From contig CAIYJU010000098.1 of NCBI GenBank assembly GCA_903926565.1, positions 1 to 32,073 of the forward strand: DNA of 32,073 nucleotides, written 5' to 3'. This DNA comes from an uncultured Bacteroidales bacterium. GTDB lineage: Bacteria; Bacteroidota; Bacteroidia; Bacteroidales; FEN-979. Shown one piece after another: positions 23,790 to 31,932 of the stretch. Both the position numbers and the translations under genes were made by a program. Every line of letters begins with the position of its first letter. Position 1 is the stretch's first letter. The notes under the pieces were generated by a model. The model made no database searches, was not told where the DNA came from, and worked only from the letters and a program-made list of their open reading frames with translations.

Positions 23790-24952
23790 TGCGTTTTATC
23801 GATATCATTTTTTATCTCATCGTCGCAATGCTTCCGGCAGGATTGCATGCTCAGATCAATCCGGGAGCAGACCAGGCCGATTTGTATTACCCCCTGCTGA
23901 AAGGCAAACAGATTGGCGTTGTAGCCAACCAGGCTTCTCTGACTGGGGGCGTCAATATTGTGGATGCTCTCGTTCAACAGGAGATACGGGTAATCAGGAT
24001 TTTTTCACCTGAACACGGTTTCAGGATGTCGGCAGAGGCAGGACAAATTATCGGAAATGGAGTTGATTCGGTAACCGGGATTGAGGTCGTATCACTCTAT
24101 GGTGCCAGAAAAAAGCCAGCACCCGGCGACATGGAGCATCTGGACCTGGTACTTTTTGACATCCAGGATGTCGGTGTCCGTTTTTACACATATATTTCAA
24201 CCCTGTCCTATGTTATGGAAGCCTGTGCAGAGGCCGGTGTGCCTTTGGTGGTGCTTGACCGGCCCAATCCGAACGGTTTTTATATCGATGGCCCGGTACT
24301 TGAAAAGAGGTTCAGCTCATTTGTCGGGTTGCACCCGGTTCCTGTCGTTTATGGCATGACCATCGGTGAATATGCCACAATGGTAAATGGTGAGGGCTGG
24401 CTGAAAAATGGGGTGAAATGTAACCTGCGTGTCATCCCGGTGAAAAACTACACCCATCTGGACCGGTGCGTCTTGCCGGCAAAACCATCGCCAAATTTGC
24501 CGAATGAGGGTGCCATCTTACTATACCCATCCCTCTGCTTTTTTGAAGGAACATATGTCAGTGTCGGTCGCGGCACCCCTTTCCCATTCCAGGTTTATGG
24601 ACACCCCGATCTGAAATACGGCAAATTTATTTTTACCCCGGCTGGTATTCCGGGTGTAAGTGCCCATCCTCCCCTGGAGGGAGAGCGGTGTTTTGGAGAG
24701 GATCTGCGCGGATATTACATGAAAAATCCCGGTGAACCAGGCAAAATCACACTGACATGGCTTCTGAAATCATACAAATCATGGAAGGTCAAAAACACCT
24801 TTTTTACCGATTATTTCGAAAAACTGGCCGGAAACAGCATCCTGCGCCAACAAATAACCCAGGGCAAATCTGAGAAGGAGATACGCCAATCCTGGCAAGC
24901 GGGAATTGAAAAGTTCAAAAAGATCCGCAAAAAATACCTTCTGTACAAATAA
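23789..24952 (+). CDS. DUF1343 exo-beta-N-acetylmuramidase, NamZ family
   Basis: 387 residues with a signal peptide (1-22, ending GLHAQ). Family landmarks include GVVANQASLT, FSPEHGFRM (E in the catalytic region), LFDIQDVGVRFYTYISTL, VVLDRPNPNG and YPSLCFFEGTYVSVGRGT, in the order expected for DUF1343. Characterised members (NamZ, GH171) release MurNAc from the non-reducing ends of peptidoglycan fragments; with mpl in this window that suggests murein recycling. It should act in the periplasm. The start is at an ATG that overlaps the minus-strand promoter box of the divergent permease, and the mRNA leader would be very short. The length is typical of the family. Confidence 0.88.
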   Translation: MRFIDIIFYLIVAMLPAGLHAQINPGADQADLYYPLLKGKQIGVVANQASLTGGVNIVDALVQQEIRVIRIFSPEHGFRMSAEAGQIIGNGVDSVTGIEVVSLYGARKKPAPGDMEHLDLVLFDIQDVGVRFYTYISTLSYVMEACAEAGVPLVVLDRPNPNGFYIDGPVLEKRFSSFVGLHPVPVVYGMTIGEYATMVNGEGWLKNGVKCNLRVIPVKNYTHLDRCVLPAKPSPNLPNEGAILLYPSLCFFEGTYVSVGRGTPFPFQVYGHPDLKYGKFIFTPAGIPGVSAHPPLEGERCFGEDLRGYYMKNPGEPGKITLTWLLKSYKSWKVKNTFFTDYFEKLAGNSILRQQITQGKSEKEIRQSWQAGIEKFKKIRKKYLLYK

Positions 24953-24987
24953 TCCCGCCCGATTTTTCGCCTGTCCGCCCGTTCTTC

Positions 24988-26184
24988 CTACTTTCTGCCG
25001 GGATAGACCTTAAGCCCCTCTTCCATGCATTTCATGGCATTCCTGAGGTCTGTGAGGTTAAGGACATAGCTGATGCGCACTTCATCCTTCCCCCGGCCCG
25101 GTGTGGAATAAAAACCGGTGGCAGGAGCAAGCATCACAGTTTGGCCTTCATAATTAAAATCTTCGAGCAACCATTGGCAAAACTTGTCGGAATCATCGAT
25201 GGGCAGGCGGGCAACTGCATAAAAAGCACCGCCGGGGTTCGGACAAAAACAACCTTCCATCTTATTGATTGAAGCCACAACAAGATCTCTTCGCTTAACA
25301 TACTCGGCCAGAACGTTTGTCAGGTAACTTTTCGGTGTGTTAACTGCTTCTTCACCCGCGATTTGTCCAAATGTGGGAGGACTTAACCGTGCCTGGGCAA
25401 ATTTCATTGCCGTAGCGATAATCTCTTTGTTTCTTGAAATCATCACTCCGATGCGGACACCACATGCACTGTATCTTTTTGAGATGGAATCCAGCAAGAC
25501 GACATTCTGGTCGATGCCTTCCAGATTCATAACTGAATGGTGCACATGCCCGTCGTAGCAGAACTCACGATACACCTCATCTGCGAAAAGATAGAGATCA
25601 TGCTTCAGGACAATATCACGCAACAGCCCGAGTTCGTCTTTTGAATAGAGATAACCGGTCGGATTATTCGGATTGCAAACCATGATCGCCTTTGTGCGTG
25701 GCGTGATTGCCTCCTCAAATGCCTGCATCGGAGGAAGTCCGAACCCGTTGTCAATGTAAGAGGCAATTGGTTTTACAACGACTCCGGCAGCAGTGGCAAA
25801 TCCATTGTAATTGGCATAAAACGGTTCAGGGATGATGATCTCATCTCCGGGGTTCAGACAGGTCAGGAGCGCAAATAATATGCCCTCTGAACCTCCCGTA
25901 GTTACGATCATTTGATCAGGATTCACCTCGATTCCTTCCTGAAGATAATATTCTGCCAGCTTTTTCCTGTAAGAAAGAATGCCGGCAGAGTGACTGTATT
26001 CAATAACCTTCAAATCGGTTGTCCTTATTTTTTCAAGGACATTGGCAGGCGTTTCGATATCCGGCTGGCCGATATTCAGGTGATAAACTTTGATCCCTTT
26101 TTTCTTCGCTTCATCAGAAAAGGGTACGAGCTTGCGGATTGGGGAGGGAGGACACGCTTCCCCGCGTTGAGAAATAGTTGGCAT
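24988..26184 (-). CDS. PLP-dependent aminotransferase, class I/II (AspC-like fold type I)
   Basis: About 398 residues from the ATG at 26184 (MPTISQRG); a longer reading from 26208 has no support. The fold type I set is visible: YHLNIGQPDIETP near the start, TTGGSEGI, PFYANYNGF, NPNNPTG at about 171-177, the D of FADEVYREF, and PLP lysine K236 in DSISKRYSACGVRIG. The C-terminal part (APATGFYSTPGRGKDEVRISY) carries the Arg that binds the substrate carboxylate. It moves amino groups between amino and keto acids in the cytosol; which amino acid is not clear (aspartate, aromatic or alanine types all fit). It is convergent with the muramidase gene (35-base gap) and follows DUF1573 on the same strand. 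Confidence 0.88.
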   Translation of the reverse strand: MPTISQRGEACPPSPIRKLVPFSDEAKKKGIKVYHLNIGQPDIETPANVLEKIRTTDLKVIEYSHSAGILSYRKKLAEYYLQEGIEVNPDQMIVTTGGSEGILFALLTCLNPGDEIIIPEPFYANYNGFATAAGVVVKPIASYIDNGFGLPPMQAFEEAITPRTKAIMVCNPNNPTGYLYSKDELGLLRDIVLKHDLYLFADEVYREFCYDGHVHHSVMNLEGIDQNVVLLDSISKRYSACGVRIGVMISRNKEIIATAMKFAQARLSPPTFGQIAGEEAVNTPKSYLTNVLAEYVKRRDLVVASINKMEGCFCPNPGGAFYAVARLPIDDSDKFCQWLLEDFNYEGQTVMLAPATGFYSTPGRGKDEVRISYVLNLTDLRNAMKCMEEGLKVYPGRK

Positions 26185-26209
26185 AACGAGTGTTTTATAA
26201 AGCACCAAA

Positions 26210-26226
26210 GCCAGCTTTAAGCTGGC
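26210..26226 (-). terminator. Possible hairpin between DUF1573 and aminotransferase genes
   Basis: GCCAGC (26210-26215) and GCTGGC (26221-26226) form a six-pair GC-rich stem with a TTTAA loop. On the minus strand it follows the DUF1573 stop and is followed by a T-rich but interrupted tract, so it may be a weak terminator or an attenuating hairpin before the aminotransferase gene. Confidence 0.4.
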
Positions 26227-26256
26227 CCGATGCTGATTGTATGATTTATTAATTAA

Positions 26257-26721
26257 TTATTTCGTGATTGGAGCTGCACCCTGATCGCCGGTTTTTTCTG
26301 GCAATGTTGTTGCAGGCTTGGCGGTAACTGTTCCTTTTATCTGCAAAACAACTCTTGAGGTCTTTGCATTTGAAGTAACCGTTACTGTTTTGTTGATACT
26401 GCCAACATTATTGGTGTTATAGGTAACCTTAATCACATCGCTTTTTCCCGGGAGAATGGGCTCCTGCGGCCAGGTTGGCACTGTACAGCCACAGGATGAC
26501 TGTGGTTTAGACAATATTAAAGGTTCTTTACCAATGTTGGTGAATTTAAATTCGCAGGTGCCATCAGCTCCCTGAACGATTGTACCGTAATCGTGAACAG
26601 TTTTGTCGAAAGTGATTTCCGGAGCATTCGGATTAACGGGTTGTTGCTGGGCAGCATCCTGGGCATTTACCATAAAAGCTGAGAACATCAAGACTACAAA
26701 TGAAAAAACTAACTTTTTCAT
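26257..26721 (-). CDS. DUF1573 (Hydin-like immunoglobulin fold) secreted protein
   Basis: 154 residues with a signal peptide (1-20, MKKLVFSFVVL...VNAQ), a Pro/Asn-rich link, and one DUF1573 domain (about 31-135). EITFDKTVHDYGTI and FKFTNIGKEPLIL, SSCGCTVPTWP (the conserved CxC) and GKSDVIKVTYNTNNVG are family signatures of this Ig-like fold. The tail after 135 is disordered. Such proteins are abundant in Bacteroidota envelopes but their role is unknown; a structural or binding part is likely. A good promoter box lies 44 bases upstream. Whether the aminotransferase is cotranscribed is open because of the hairpin between them. Confidence 0.88.
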   Translation of the reverse strand: MKKLVFSFVVLMFSAFMVNAQDAAQQQPVNPNAPEITFDKTVHDYGTIVQGADGTCEFKFTNIGKEPLILSKPQSSCGCTVPTWPQEPILPGKSDVIKVTYNTNNVGSINKTVTVTSNAKTSRVVLQIKGTVTAKPATTLPEKTGDQGAAPITK

Positions 26722-26764
26722 ATTAAATTAATTATTTAGGTTAAAACTATAAAAGGATTTTCGG

Positions 26765-26772
26765 CAAAATTA
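26765..26772 (-). promoter_or_regulatory. -7 box TAATTTTG for DUF1573
   Basis: Exact minus-strand match, 44 bases before the ATG at 26721. The gap from here to the next gene at 26999 is AT-rich; apart from the promoter boxes I see nothing coding in it. Confidence 0.5.
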
Positions 26773-26970
26773 TGAAATTTAAAACTTGCAGGAAAAATTA
26801 AAATATTTTAACATTGCATATAAACCGGTGTGCAAAGGTTTAAATGAATTCTGTATTAATTTTGTAGTTCCGGATTTCTTTAAACCCTGTCTTGACATCC
26901 CGGGTTTTGATTGCGGGTATTTGCACTGAACCAATATCAGGGTGCCAAAATACCATTTGAAAAATAGTAG

Positions 26971-26978
26971 TAACTTTG
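26971..26978 (+). promoter_or_regulatory. -7 box TAACTTTG for the DAK2-DegV gene
   Basis: Exact TAnnTTTG match, with TTG 26999 as the first in-frame start codon after it. It makes the longer GTG start at 26942 unlikely, because that codon would lie upstream of transcription. Confidence 0.5.
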
Positions 26979-26998
26979 CACATTCTAAAACTTATAAT

Positions 26999-28801
26999 TT
27001 GACAGAAACAGTTCAAAAAATCAGGGAACTCGACGGAAAACAATTGTACTACTCTTTCCTCTCCGGAGCTCAACGGATATTCGAACATCAGAAGCTGCTA
27101 AATAAAATCAACGTTTTCCCGGTGGCAGATGCCGATACCGGTACCAACCTGGCTTCCACCATGCGTTCTATTATGGACGCGATCATCCCTACCGAAAATT
27201 TCAAACAAACTGCAGTTGCCCTTGCTGACGCTGCACTTATTGGCGCAAGGGGCAACTCCGGGATTATTTTCGCCCAGTTTCTCTATGGCTTCAGCAACGA
27301 AATAAATCCGAATGAAGCACTTACGGTGCAATCATTTGCTGAAAGTGTGAAAAAGGCCGTGGCCTATGCGTATGATGCCATCGCGAACCCTGTGGAAGGA
27401 ACCATTCTGACCGTTATGAAAGACTGGGCAGAATATATCTACCTGTTGAAAGACACTTTTGATGATTTTTCCAAATTGTTGGTGGAAGCATACAAAAGGG
27501 CGCTTGAATCATTGGCGGCCACTACCGGTAAACTGGAGGTCCTTGCGAGATCGCATGTTGTTGATGCCGGTGCAAAAGGATTTGTCTATTGGCTGGAAGG
27601 ATTTATGGACTTTTTTACCCTCGGTGCTGAAAAAGCAATGCGTAAACCAGAAGAGGTCGCCGAGGTTACCGATGAAATTGTTGAGGTGCCGCATGACATC
27701 ATTAACTTCAGATTCTGTACAGAAGCGCTGCTTTCAGGAGATCAGCTTGATAAGCATCGTATCAGGAACTTTATCCAGCATTGCGGCGATTCACTTGTTG
27801 TTGCCGGAAGTCAGACAAAAGTGAGGGTGCATATTCACACTGATTTCCCTGCGGAAGTGTTTTCACAACTGCAACAGTTTGGGAACATCACCTATCAGAA
27901 GGTTGACGATATGGTGATGCAGAATGAGATTCAGTTTAACCGTAAATATCCGGTGGCACTTGTCACCGATTCCTCCTGCGACCTGCCCAAGGAAATTATT
28001 GATCAATTTCAGATTCACGTTGTTCCGCTTTCAGTCCATTTTGGGGAGACCTACTTTTTAGACAGGCTGACCATCAATCCTCCCCAGTTCTATGCGATGC
28101 AGGAAAAGTCGCAGGTGAATGCATCATCAGCCCAGCCCGGATCAAAGGAGTTCCAGAATAAATTTGAATATCTTGCCACCCACTATGATTCTGTCATCGG
28201 AATTCATCTCAGCCAGGCACTTAGCGGTACATGGTCAAGCAGTGAAAAAGGATCAAAGGATGTGATCACCCGGACCGGCAAGAAAATTGATATCCTCAAC
28301 TCAAAAACGCTCACCGCAGGTCTTGGCCTGATCGTGCTTCGTGCTGCCATGGCACTGGAGAACGGAACTTCACACAGTGACCTGGTTGGCAAAATTGAAG
28401 AATGGAAATTAAAATCAAAGGTCCGCGTAAGTGTGACCACCTTAAAGTACATTGTGCGCAGCGGCAGGGTAAGCCCGTTTAAAAGTTTTGTTGCAAAATT
28501 GCTTGATCTTAAGCCTGTTATTGCTGTTGATGATGAGGGAAAAGCAACCCTTTTCTCAAAATCGTTCTCAGCAAAAGGCAGCATGAATAAAGTGATGAAG
28601 AATATTACCAGGCTCACCGAAGGCAAGCAGGTTTGGGGATATGCAATCACACATGCCAATAACAATACAGCAGCTCAATGGTATGCCGTGGAAATGGAAA
28701 AACTAACGGGAAAAAAACCGATCTTCATTGATCATGCCTCCCCGGCGCTTGCTGCCAATATCGGGCCCGGGATTGCATGTGTTTCGCTGATGCTGGAATA
28801 A
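26999..28801 (+). CDS. DAK2-DegV fusion, one-chain fatty acid kinase-like protein
   Basis: About 600 residues from TTG 26999. The first ~200 form a DhaL/DAK2 ATP-binding domain with the metal motif DADTGTN (44-50; FPVADADTGTNLAS), IGARGNSGIIFAQ and SHVVDAGAKGFVYWLEG. A middle part (about 230-310, with RFCTEALL and VRVHIHTDFPAEV) matches the FakA linker and C-terminal domain. The last ~285 are a DegV/FakB lipid-binding domain: TDSSCDLP (323-330), SQALSGTWSS, VRSGRVSPF and NIGPGIACVS. In Firmicutes FakA (kinase) and FakB (fatty acid carrier) are separate; here both are fused, as known in other Bacteroidota. The likely activity is ATP-dependent phosphorylation of bound fatty acid. It is followed by the IS-interrupted DUF1295 gene. 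Confidence 0.88.
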   Translation: MTETVQKIRELDGKQLYYSFLSGAQRIFEHQKLLNKINVFPVADADTGTNLASTMRSIMDAIIPTENFKQTAVALADAALIGARGNSGIIFAQFLYGFSNEINPNEALTVQSFAESVKKAVAYAYDAIANPVEGTILTVMKDWAEYIYLLKDTFDDFSKLLVEAYKRALESLAATTGKLEVLARSHVVDAGAKGFVYWLEGFMDFFTLGAEKAMRKPEEVAEVTDEIVEVPHDIINFRFCTEALLSGDQLDKHRIRNFIQHCGDSLVVAGSQTKVRVHIHTDFPAEVFSQLQQFGNITYQKVDDMVMQNEIQFNRKYPVALVTDSSCDLPKEIIDQFQIHVVPLSVHFGETYFLDRLTINPPQFYAMQEKSQVNASSAQPGSKEFQNKFEYLATHYDSVIGIHLSQALSGTWSSSEKGSKDVITRTGKKIDILNSKTLTAGLGLIVLRAAMALENGTSHSDLVGKIEEWKLKSKVRVSVTTLKYIVRSGRVSPFKSFVAKLLDLKPVIAVDDEGKATLFSKSFSAKGSMNKVMKNITRLTEGKQVWGYAITHANNNTAAQWYAVEMEKLTGKKPIFIDHASPALAANIGPGIACVSLMLE

Positions 28802-28808
28802 TTATTGA

Positions 28809-28832
28809 TGAGCAGGTGAGCAGGTGAGCAAA
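28809..28832. repeat. Three 8-bp direct repeats TGAGCAGG
   Basis: TGAGCAGG, TGAGCAGG, TGAGCAAA in tandem, eight bases after the DAK2-DegV stop. A short repeat of unknown meaning. Confidence 0.8.
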
Positions 28833-28898
28833 GTATTTTCCTACAGGAATTAGTAACTGGTTTTTATTGAAGAATTATCAACTTTTACCACAATAGTC

Positions 28899-29541
28899 AT
28901 GATGGAGTTAAAGAGTGTTGTTTTTGAGACAGGGCTGGTTATTTGTCTGTATATGACCCTTGTTTTTATCCTTGCCTTAATAAAGAAGGATAACTCCATT
29001 GTCGATGTTGCCTGGGGGCTTGGTTTTATCATCATTGCCGTTTATTCCATCATTCAGTCAGGAGAGGTTGACCTCAGGAAAATGATCCTGAGCCTGCTGG
29101 TTCTGTTATGGGGGTTAAGGTTATCCTGGCACATTTTTATTCGCAATGCCGGTAAGGGCGAGGATTTCAGGTACAAAGCCTGGCGAAACAGCTGGAAATA
29201 TTTCACCATACGCAGCTTCTTTCAGATATTCATGTTGCAGGGGCTCTTCATGCTGCTCATTTCCACGCCGATATGGTTTATCTGTTCTGCTGACGGCGGG
29301 TCACTGGGACCGTGGGATTCATTGGGGTTACTTGTCTTTGGTTTTGGTTTCATGTTTGAAGTAACTGCTGATTACCAGTTGACTGAGTTCAAAAAGAATC
29401 CTGAGAACAAGGGGAAAATAATCACCACCGGTTTGTGGTCGGTTTCCAGGCATCCAAATTATTTCGGGGAAGCACTGGTTTGGTGGGGTCTCTCCTTTTA
29501 CGCATTATCCTTTCCCCAGGGATGGTACGCGCTCATCAGCC
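28899..29541 (+). pseudogene. DUF1295 (steroid 5-alpha-reductase-like) membrane enzyme gene, cut by IS66
   Basis: 214 native codons remain from [12 protein letters not shown], then the frame enters the IS66 end and adds 24 foreign residues ([12 protein letters not shown]...) to a stop at 29613-29615. Several membrane segments and the family signature [23 protein letters not shown] are present; full-length members are about 255-260 residues, so the last ~45, with the final helix and the usual RxxxY..Y...T ending, are missing. DUF1295 proteins resemble steroid reductases and isoprenylcysteine methyltransferases; the substrate is unknown. The NADPH/SAM-binding core HPNYFGE survives, but loss of the tail probably inactivates it. 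In cells without the IS, or if the junction is an assembly join, the gene may be intact. Confidence 0.85.
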
Positions 29542-29564
29542 GTATCCGCCCTACCAACCCCATC
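29542..29564 (+). repeat. Left terminal inverted repeat of IS66
   Basis: 23 bp beginning GTATCCGCCCTACC and ending CCCATC, an exact reverse complement of 31910-31932. Translated in the DUF1295 frame it reads IRPTNPI, the same residues it adds to the toxin fragment at the other end. Confidence 0.95.
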
Positions 29565-29611
29565 TTTTCCAATAGCCGAACCCGATTTACCTTTGCGGCA
29601 AAAATCAGGGT

Positions 29612-29905
29612 ATGATGAAAACATCGAAGTCAGCGGCAATGTTTGCCAAGGTAGATGAATGGAAGAACAGTGGTAAAACGCTGCGGGAGTTCGCTGCAGC
29701 ATCAAGACTTTCAAAAAGCACATTTGAGTATTGGGTTCGTAAGAGACGGGAATCATTGGCCAGTTCGCCTGCCTTTGTAGAGTTGTCGCCAATGGTCCAG
29801 CCCAGGGTGATTATTGGAGCTACTCCAAAACAACTGGAGCCTGATGCCCAAGCACAAATAGTTTTCACATTCCCGAGTGGTATGTGCATAAAAGTTTACG
29901 GGTAG
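29612..29905 (+). CDS. tnpA: IS66 accessory protein TnpA
   Basis: 97 residues. The N-terminal half ([37 protein letters not shown]) is the helix-turn-helix-like DNA-binding part typical of IS66 ORF1, and the end [18 protein letters not shown] is also conserved. IS66 needs TnpA with TnpB for transposition in the studied examples. The stop codon directly abuts the tnpB ATG (no gap), suggesting coupled translation. A second ATG at codon 2 is equally possible. Confidence 0.88.
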   Translation: MMKTSKSAAMFAKVDEWKNSGKTLREFAAASRLSKSTFEYWVRKRRESLASSPAFVELSPMVQPRVIIGATPKQLEPDAQAQIVFTFPSGMCIKVYG

Positions 29906-30253
29906 ATGCTTGGGTTAAGCGCCAACCTGCGCTATTTTCTCTGCTGCCAGTCCACCGATATGCGCAATGGCTTCGATGGATTGGCCGGGATTGTGCGAAA
30001 TTATCTCCGCAAAGACCCTGTTTCGGGTGATGTTTTTATCTTTTTAAACAAGACCCGCACACACATCAAGCTCCTTTATTGGGATGGCGACGGGTTCGCT
30101 CTTTTTTATAAGCGTTTGGAAAGGGGCAGGTATGATCGGTGTACGGCTGTTAATGAGCTATCCAAAGAGATAAAAAGGGAAGAGCTTTTAATGCTTTTAG
30201 AGGGCCTGTCATATGATGATATGCGACGAAAAAAGCGATTCAAATTCGGATGA
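29906..30253 (+). CDS. tnpB: IS66 accessory protein TnpB
   Basis: 115 residues, the usual IS66 ORF2 size. CQSTDMRNGFDGLAGIV, VFIFLNKTRTHIKLLYWDGDGFALFYKRLERGRY and the ending KRFKFG follow the family text closely (TDMRkGfdgLa.. and WDgdGf.Ly.KrLe.G). Its biochemical role is not settled, but it is required with TnpA and TnpC. This protein is not the RNA-guided TnpB nuclease of IS200/IS605. It begins immediately after tnpA. Confidence 0.92.
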   Translation: MLGLSANLRYFLCCQSTDMRNGFDGLAGIVRNYLRKDPVSGDVFIFLNKTRTHIKLLYWDGDGFALFYKRLERGRYDRCTAVNELSKEIKREELLMLLEGLSYDDMRRKKRFKFG

Positions 30254-30304
30254 TTTATTTGCAAATATATTTACTGAAACCCTTGTTAATACAGGCTTTT
30301 TGTG

Positions 30305-30312
30305 TATATTTG
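30305..30312 (+). promoter_or_regulatory. -7 box TATATTTG in front of tnpC
   Basis: Exact match four bases before the ATG at 30317, in the 63-bp gap after tnpB. If used, the tnpC mRNA would be nearly leaderless and made separately from tnpAB. Confidence 0.4.
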
Positions 30313-30316
30313 ATGC

Positions 30317-31909
30317 ATGGAAAGGCAGCAAAAACCAACAGAATTTACAACAGAAACATTAGCAAAAAGAGTAGCTTTTTTGGAAGCTGCACTTGCTGAA
30401 AAAGATGTTGTGATTTCTGAGAAAGATGTTGCCATTTCTGAGCAGAGTGCTGATCTGTTAAAACTCTCTGCCGAACTTGAAGCTGAGAAATTCAAATACG
30501 CCCAGCTTCAGCGGATGATCTACGGATCGAAACGGGAACGTTTCATTTCATCAGACTTTCCCGAACAGCTCAAACTGGAACTGGAACCCAAATCCCTGGA
30601 GATTGAGCAGGCAGTAGAGGCCGAACGTGAGACCATCAGGATAACCTACGAACGTAAGAAGGCTAAAAAAGCACATCCGGGTCGTTTGGCCTTGCCATCT
30701 CATTTACCAGTGGTTGAAACCATTGTTGAGCCAGTTGAAGATACTACCGGTATGGTGTGCATTGGCCAGGAGGTAACCGATGAACTGGATTACACACCGG
30801 CAAAGCTGCACATAAACCGCACCATACGCCCAAAATACATCACCAGTGAAGATGAACAGGGCAACCAAAAGCAACTCATTGCCCGCTTAAACCGCCCCAT
30901 TAATAAGTGTATTGCCAGCGCCGCGCTATTGGCAATGATCTATATTGACAAATTCATATTTCATCTCCCTTATTTTCGGATTCTTCAGCGTATTAGCCAG
31001 ATGGGCGTCTCAATACCTGCAAGCACATTCGAGTCGTGGGTCAAACTTGGCGCCCAACACATCAAACCGCTCTTCGCTGTTCATCGCCTGTATGTTTTCA
31101 GCGAAATATACCAGATGATTGACGAATCGCCCATAAAAGTGCTGGATAAGGATAAACCCGGAACAACGCACCAGGGCTATATGTGGGTACGGTATGCTCC
31201 TTTGTCGAAATCGGTGCTCTTTGAATACTTTAAAAGCCGTTCTTCCAAAGAACCTTTACGTGATTTATCAAAATTCAATGGCTATATCCAAACCGATGGA
31301 TATGTGGGTTATACTCATCTGGCTGAAACATCCGGCCTTACCCACCTCTCGTGCTGGGCCCATGCACGCCGTTATTTTGACAAGGCGCTTCCAAACGATC
31401 TGCAGCGGGCATCGAAGGTTTTAAAGCTTATCCAGTTGTTATATGCTATCGAGGCCCTGGCCCGTGAGGCTGACATGACCAAGGAGCAGCGACACGCTCT
31501 AAGGCTCGAAAAATCATTGCCAATCATCAATGAGATTGGATCCTACATCTATAATGAAAGAAACAGGGTTCTCCCGAAAAGCCCCATTGGTATCGCATTT
31601 GAGTATTGTGCCAACAGATGGATCAGTCTGCAGAATTACCTCAAAGATGGAATGTTGGAAATTGACAGTAACCTGATTGAAAATTCTATCCGCCCCCTGG
31701 CATTAGGCCGAAAAAATTACCTCTTTGCGGGCAACCATGAAGCAGCTGAGAACATCGCCATGTTTTACAGTTTCTTCGGCACTTGCAAAAAGAATGAGAT
31801 CGATCCCCATAAATGGCTTACCTATGTCATCAATAACATCAACGATACCAAACCCTCTCAACTCAAAGAACTGCTCCCGCAATTTATCGATAAAAATCTG
31901 CTGACTTGA
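30317..31909 (+). CDS. tnpC: IS66 transposase TnpC
   Basis: 530 residues. An N-terminal coiled coil (about 12-65, with the heptad-like EKDVVISEKDVAISEQ) is followed by LQRMIYGSKRERF, a central region and the DDE catalytic core. Likely acids: D269 (YQMIDESP), D327 (IQTDGYVGY), E455 (DSNLIENSIRPL). HLSCWAHARRYFDKA (344-357) and LGRKNYLFAGNHEAAENIA are IS66 signatures. The zinc ribbon common in IS66 TnpC (CxxC...C..C before LEYxPA) is reduced to a single Cys148 here, a loss seen in some Bacteroidota members. The stop codon touches the right inverted repeat. It looks intact and functional. Confidence 0.93.
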   Translation: MERQQKPTEFTTETLAKRVAFLEAALAEKDVVISEKDVAISEQSADLLKLSAELEAEKFKYAQLQRMIYGSKRERFISSDFPEQLKLELEPKSLEIEQAVEAERETIRITYERKKAKKAHPGRLALPSHLPVVETIVEPVEDTTGMVCIGQEVTDELDYTPAKLHINRTIRPKYITSEDEQGNQKQLIARLNRPINKCIASAALLAMIYIDKFIFHLPYFRILQRISQMGVSIPASTFESWVKLGAQHIKPLFAVHRLYVFSEIYQMIDESPIKVLDKDKPGTTHQGYMWVRYAPLSKSVLFEYFKSRSSKEPLRDLSKFNGYIQTDGYVGYTHLAETSGLTHLSCWAHARRYFDKALPNDLQRASKVLKLIQLLYAIEALAREADMTKEQRHALRLEKSLPIINEIGSYIYNERNRVLPKSPIGIAFEYCANRWISLQNYLKDGMLEIDSNLIENSIRPLALGRKNYLFAGNHEAAENIAMFYSFFGTCKKNEIDPHKWLTYVINNINDTKPSQLKELLPQFIDKNLLT

Positions 31910-31932
31910 GATGGGGTTGGTAGGGCGGATAC
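31910..31932 (-). repeat. Right terminal inverted repeat of IS66
   Basis: Exact reverse complement of 29542-29564. It begins one base after the TnpC stop codon and ends at the toxin-gene junction. Confidence 0.95.

Larger units (their letters stand above)
29542..31932 (+). mobile_element. IS66-family insertion sequence (2391 bp)
   Basis: Bounded by perfect 23-bp inverted repeats at 29542-29564 and 31910-31932 (each outer end GTATCCGCCC...), it contains tnpA, tnpB and tnpC in the standard IS66 order. The 8 bases left of it (29534-29541, CATCAGCC) and right of it (31933-31940, GTTCCGTC) do not match, so there is no target duplication: the left flank is DUF1295 and the right flank is the toxin gene. 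It therefore joins two different insertion sites, by recombination between copies or by assembly. Confidence 0.93.

Noticed and set aside
26722..26998. A tRNA, riboswitch or small gene in the 277-bp AT-rich gap
   Set aside because: No cloverleaf, no conserved riboswitch core and no convincing reading frame; only promoter boxes are supported.
28204..28665. 153-codon minus-strand reading inside the DAK2-DegV gene
   Set aside because: It is fully antisense to conserved DegV motifs.
29906..30253. TnpB as an RNA-guided nuclease (OMEGA system)
   Set aside because: The IS66 TnpB is a 115-residue accessory protein unrelated to the RuvC-type TnpB of IS200/IS605; no omega-RNA-like end is seen.
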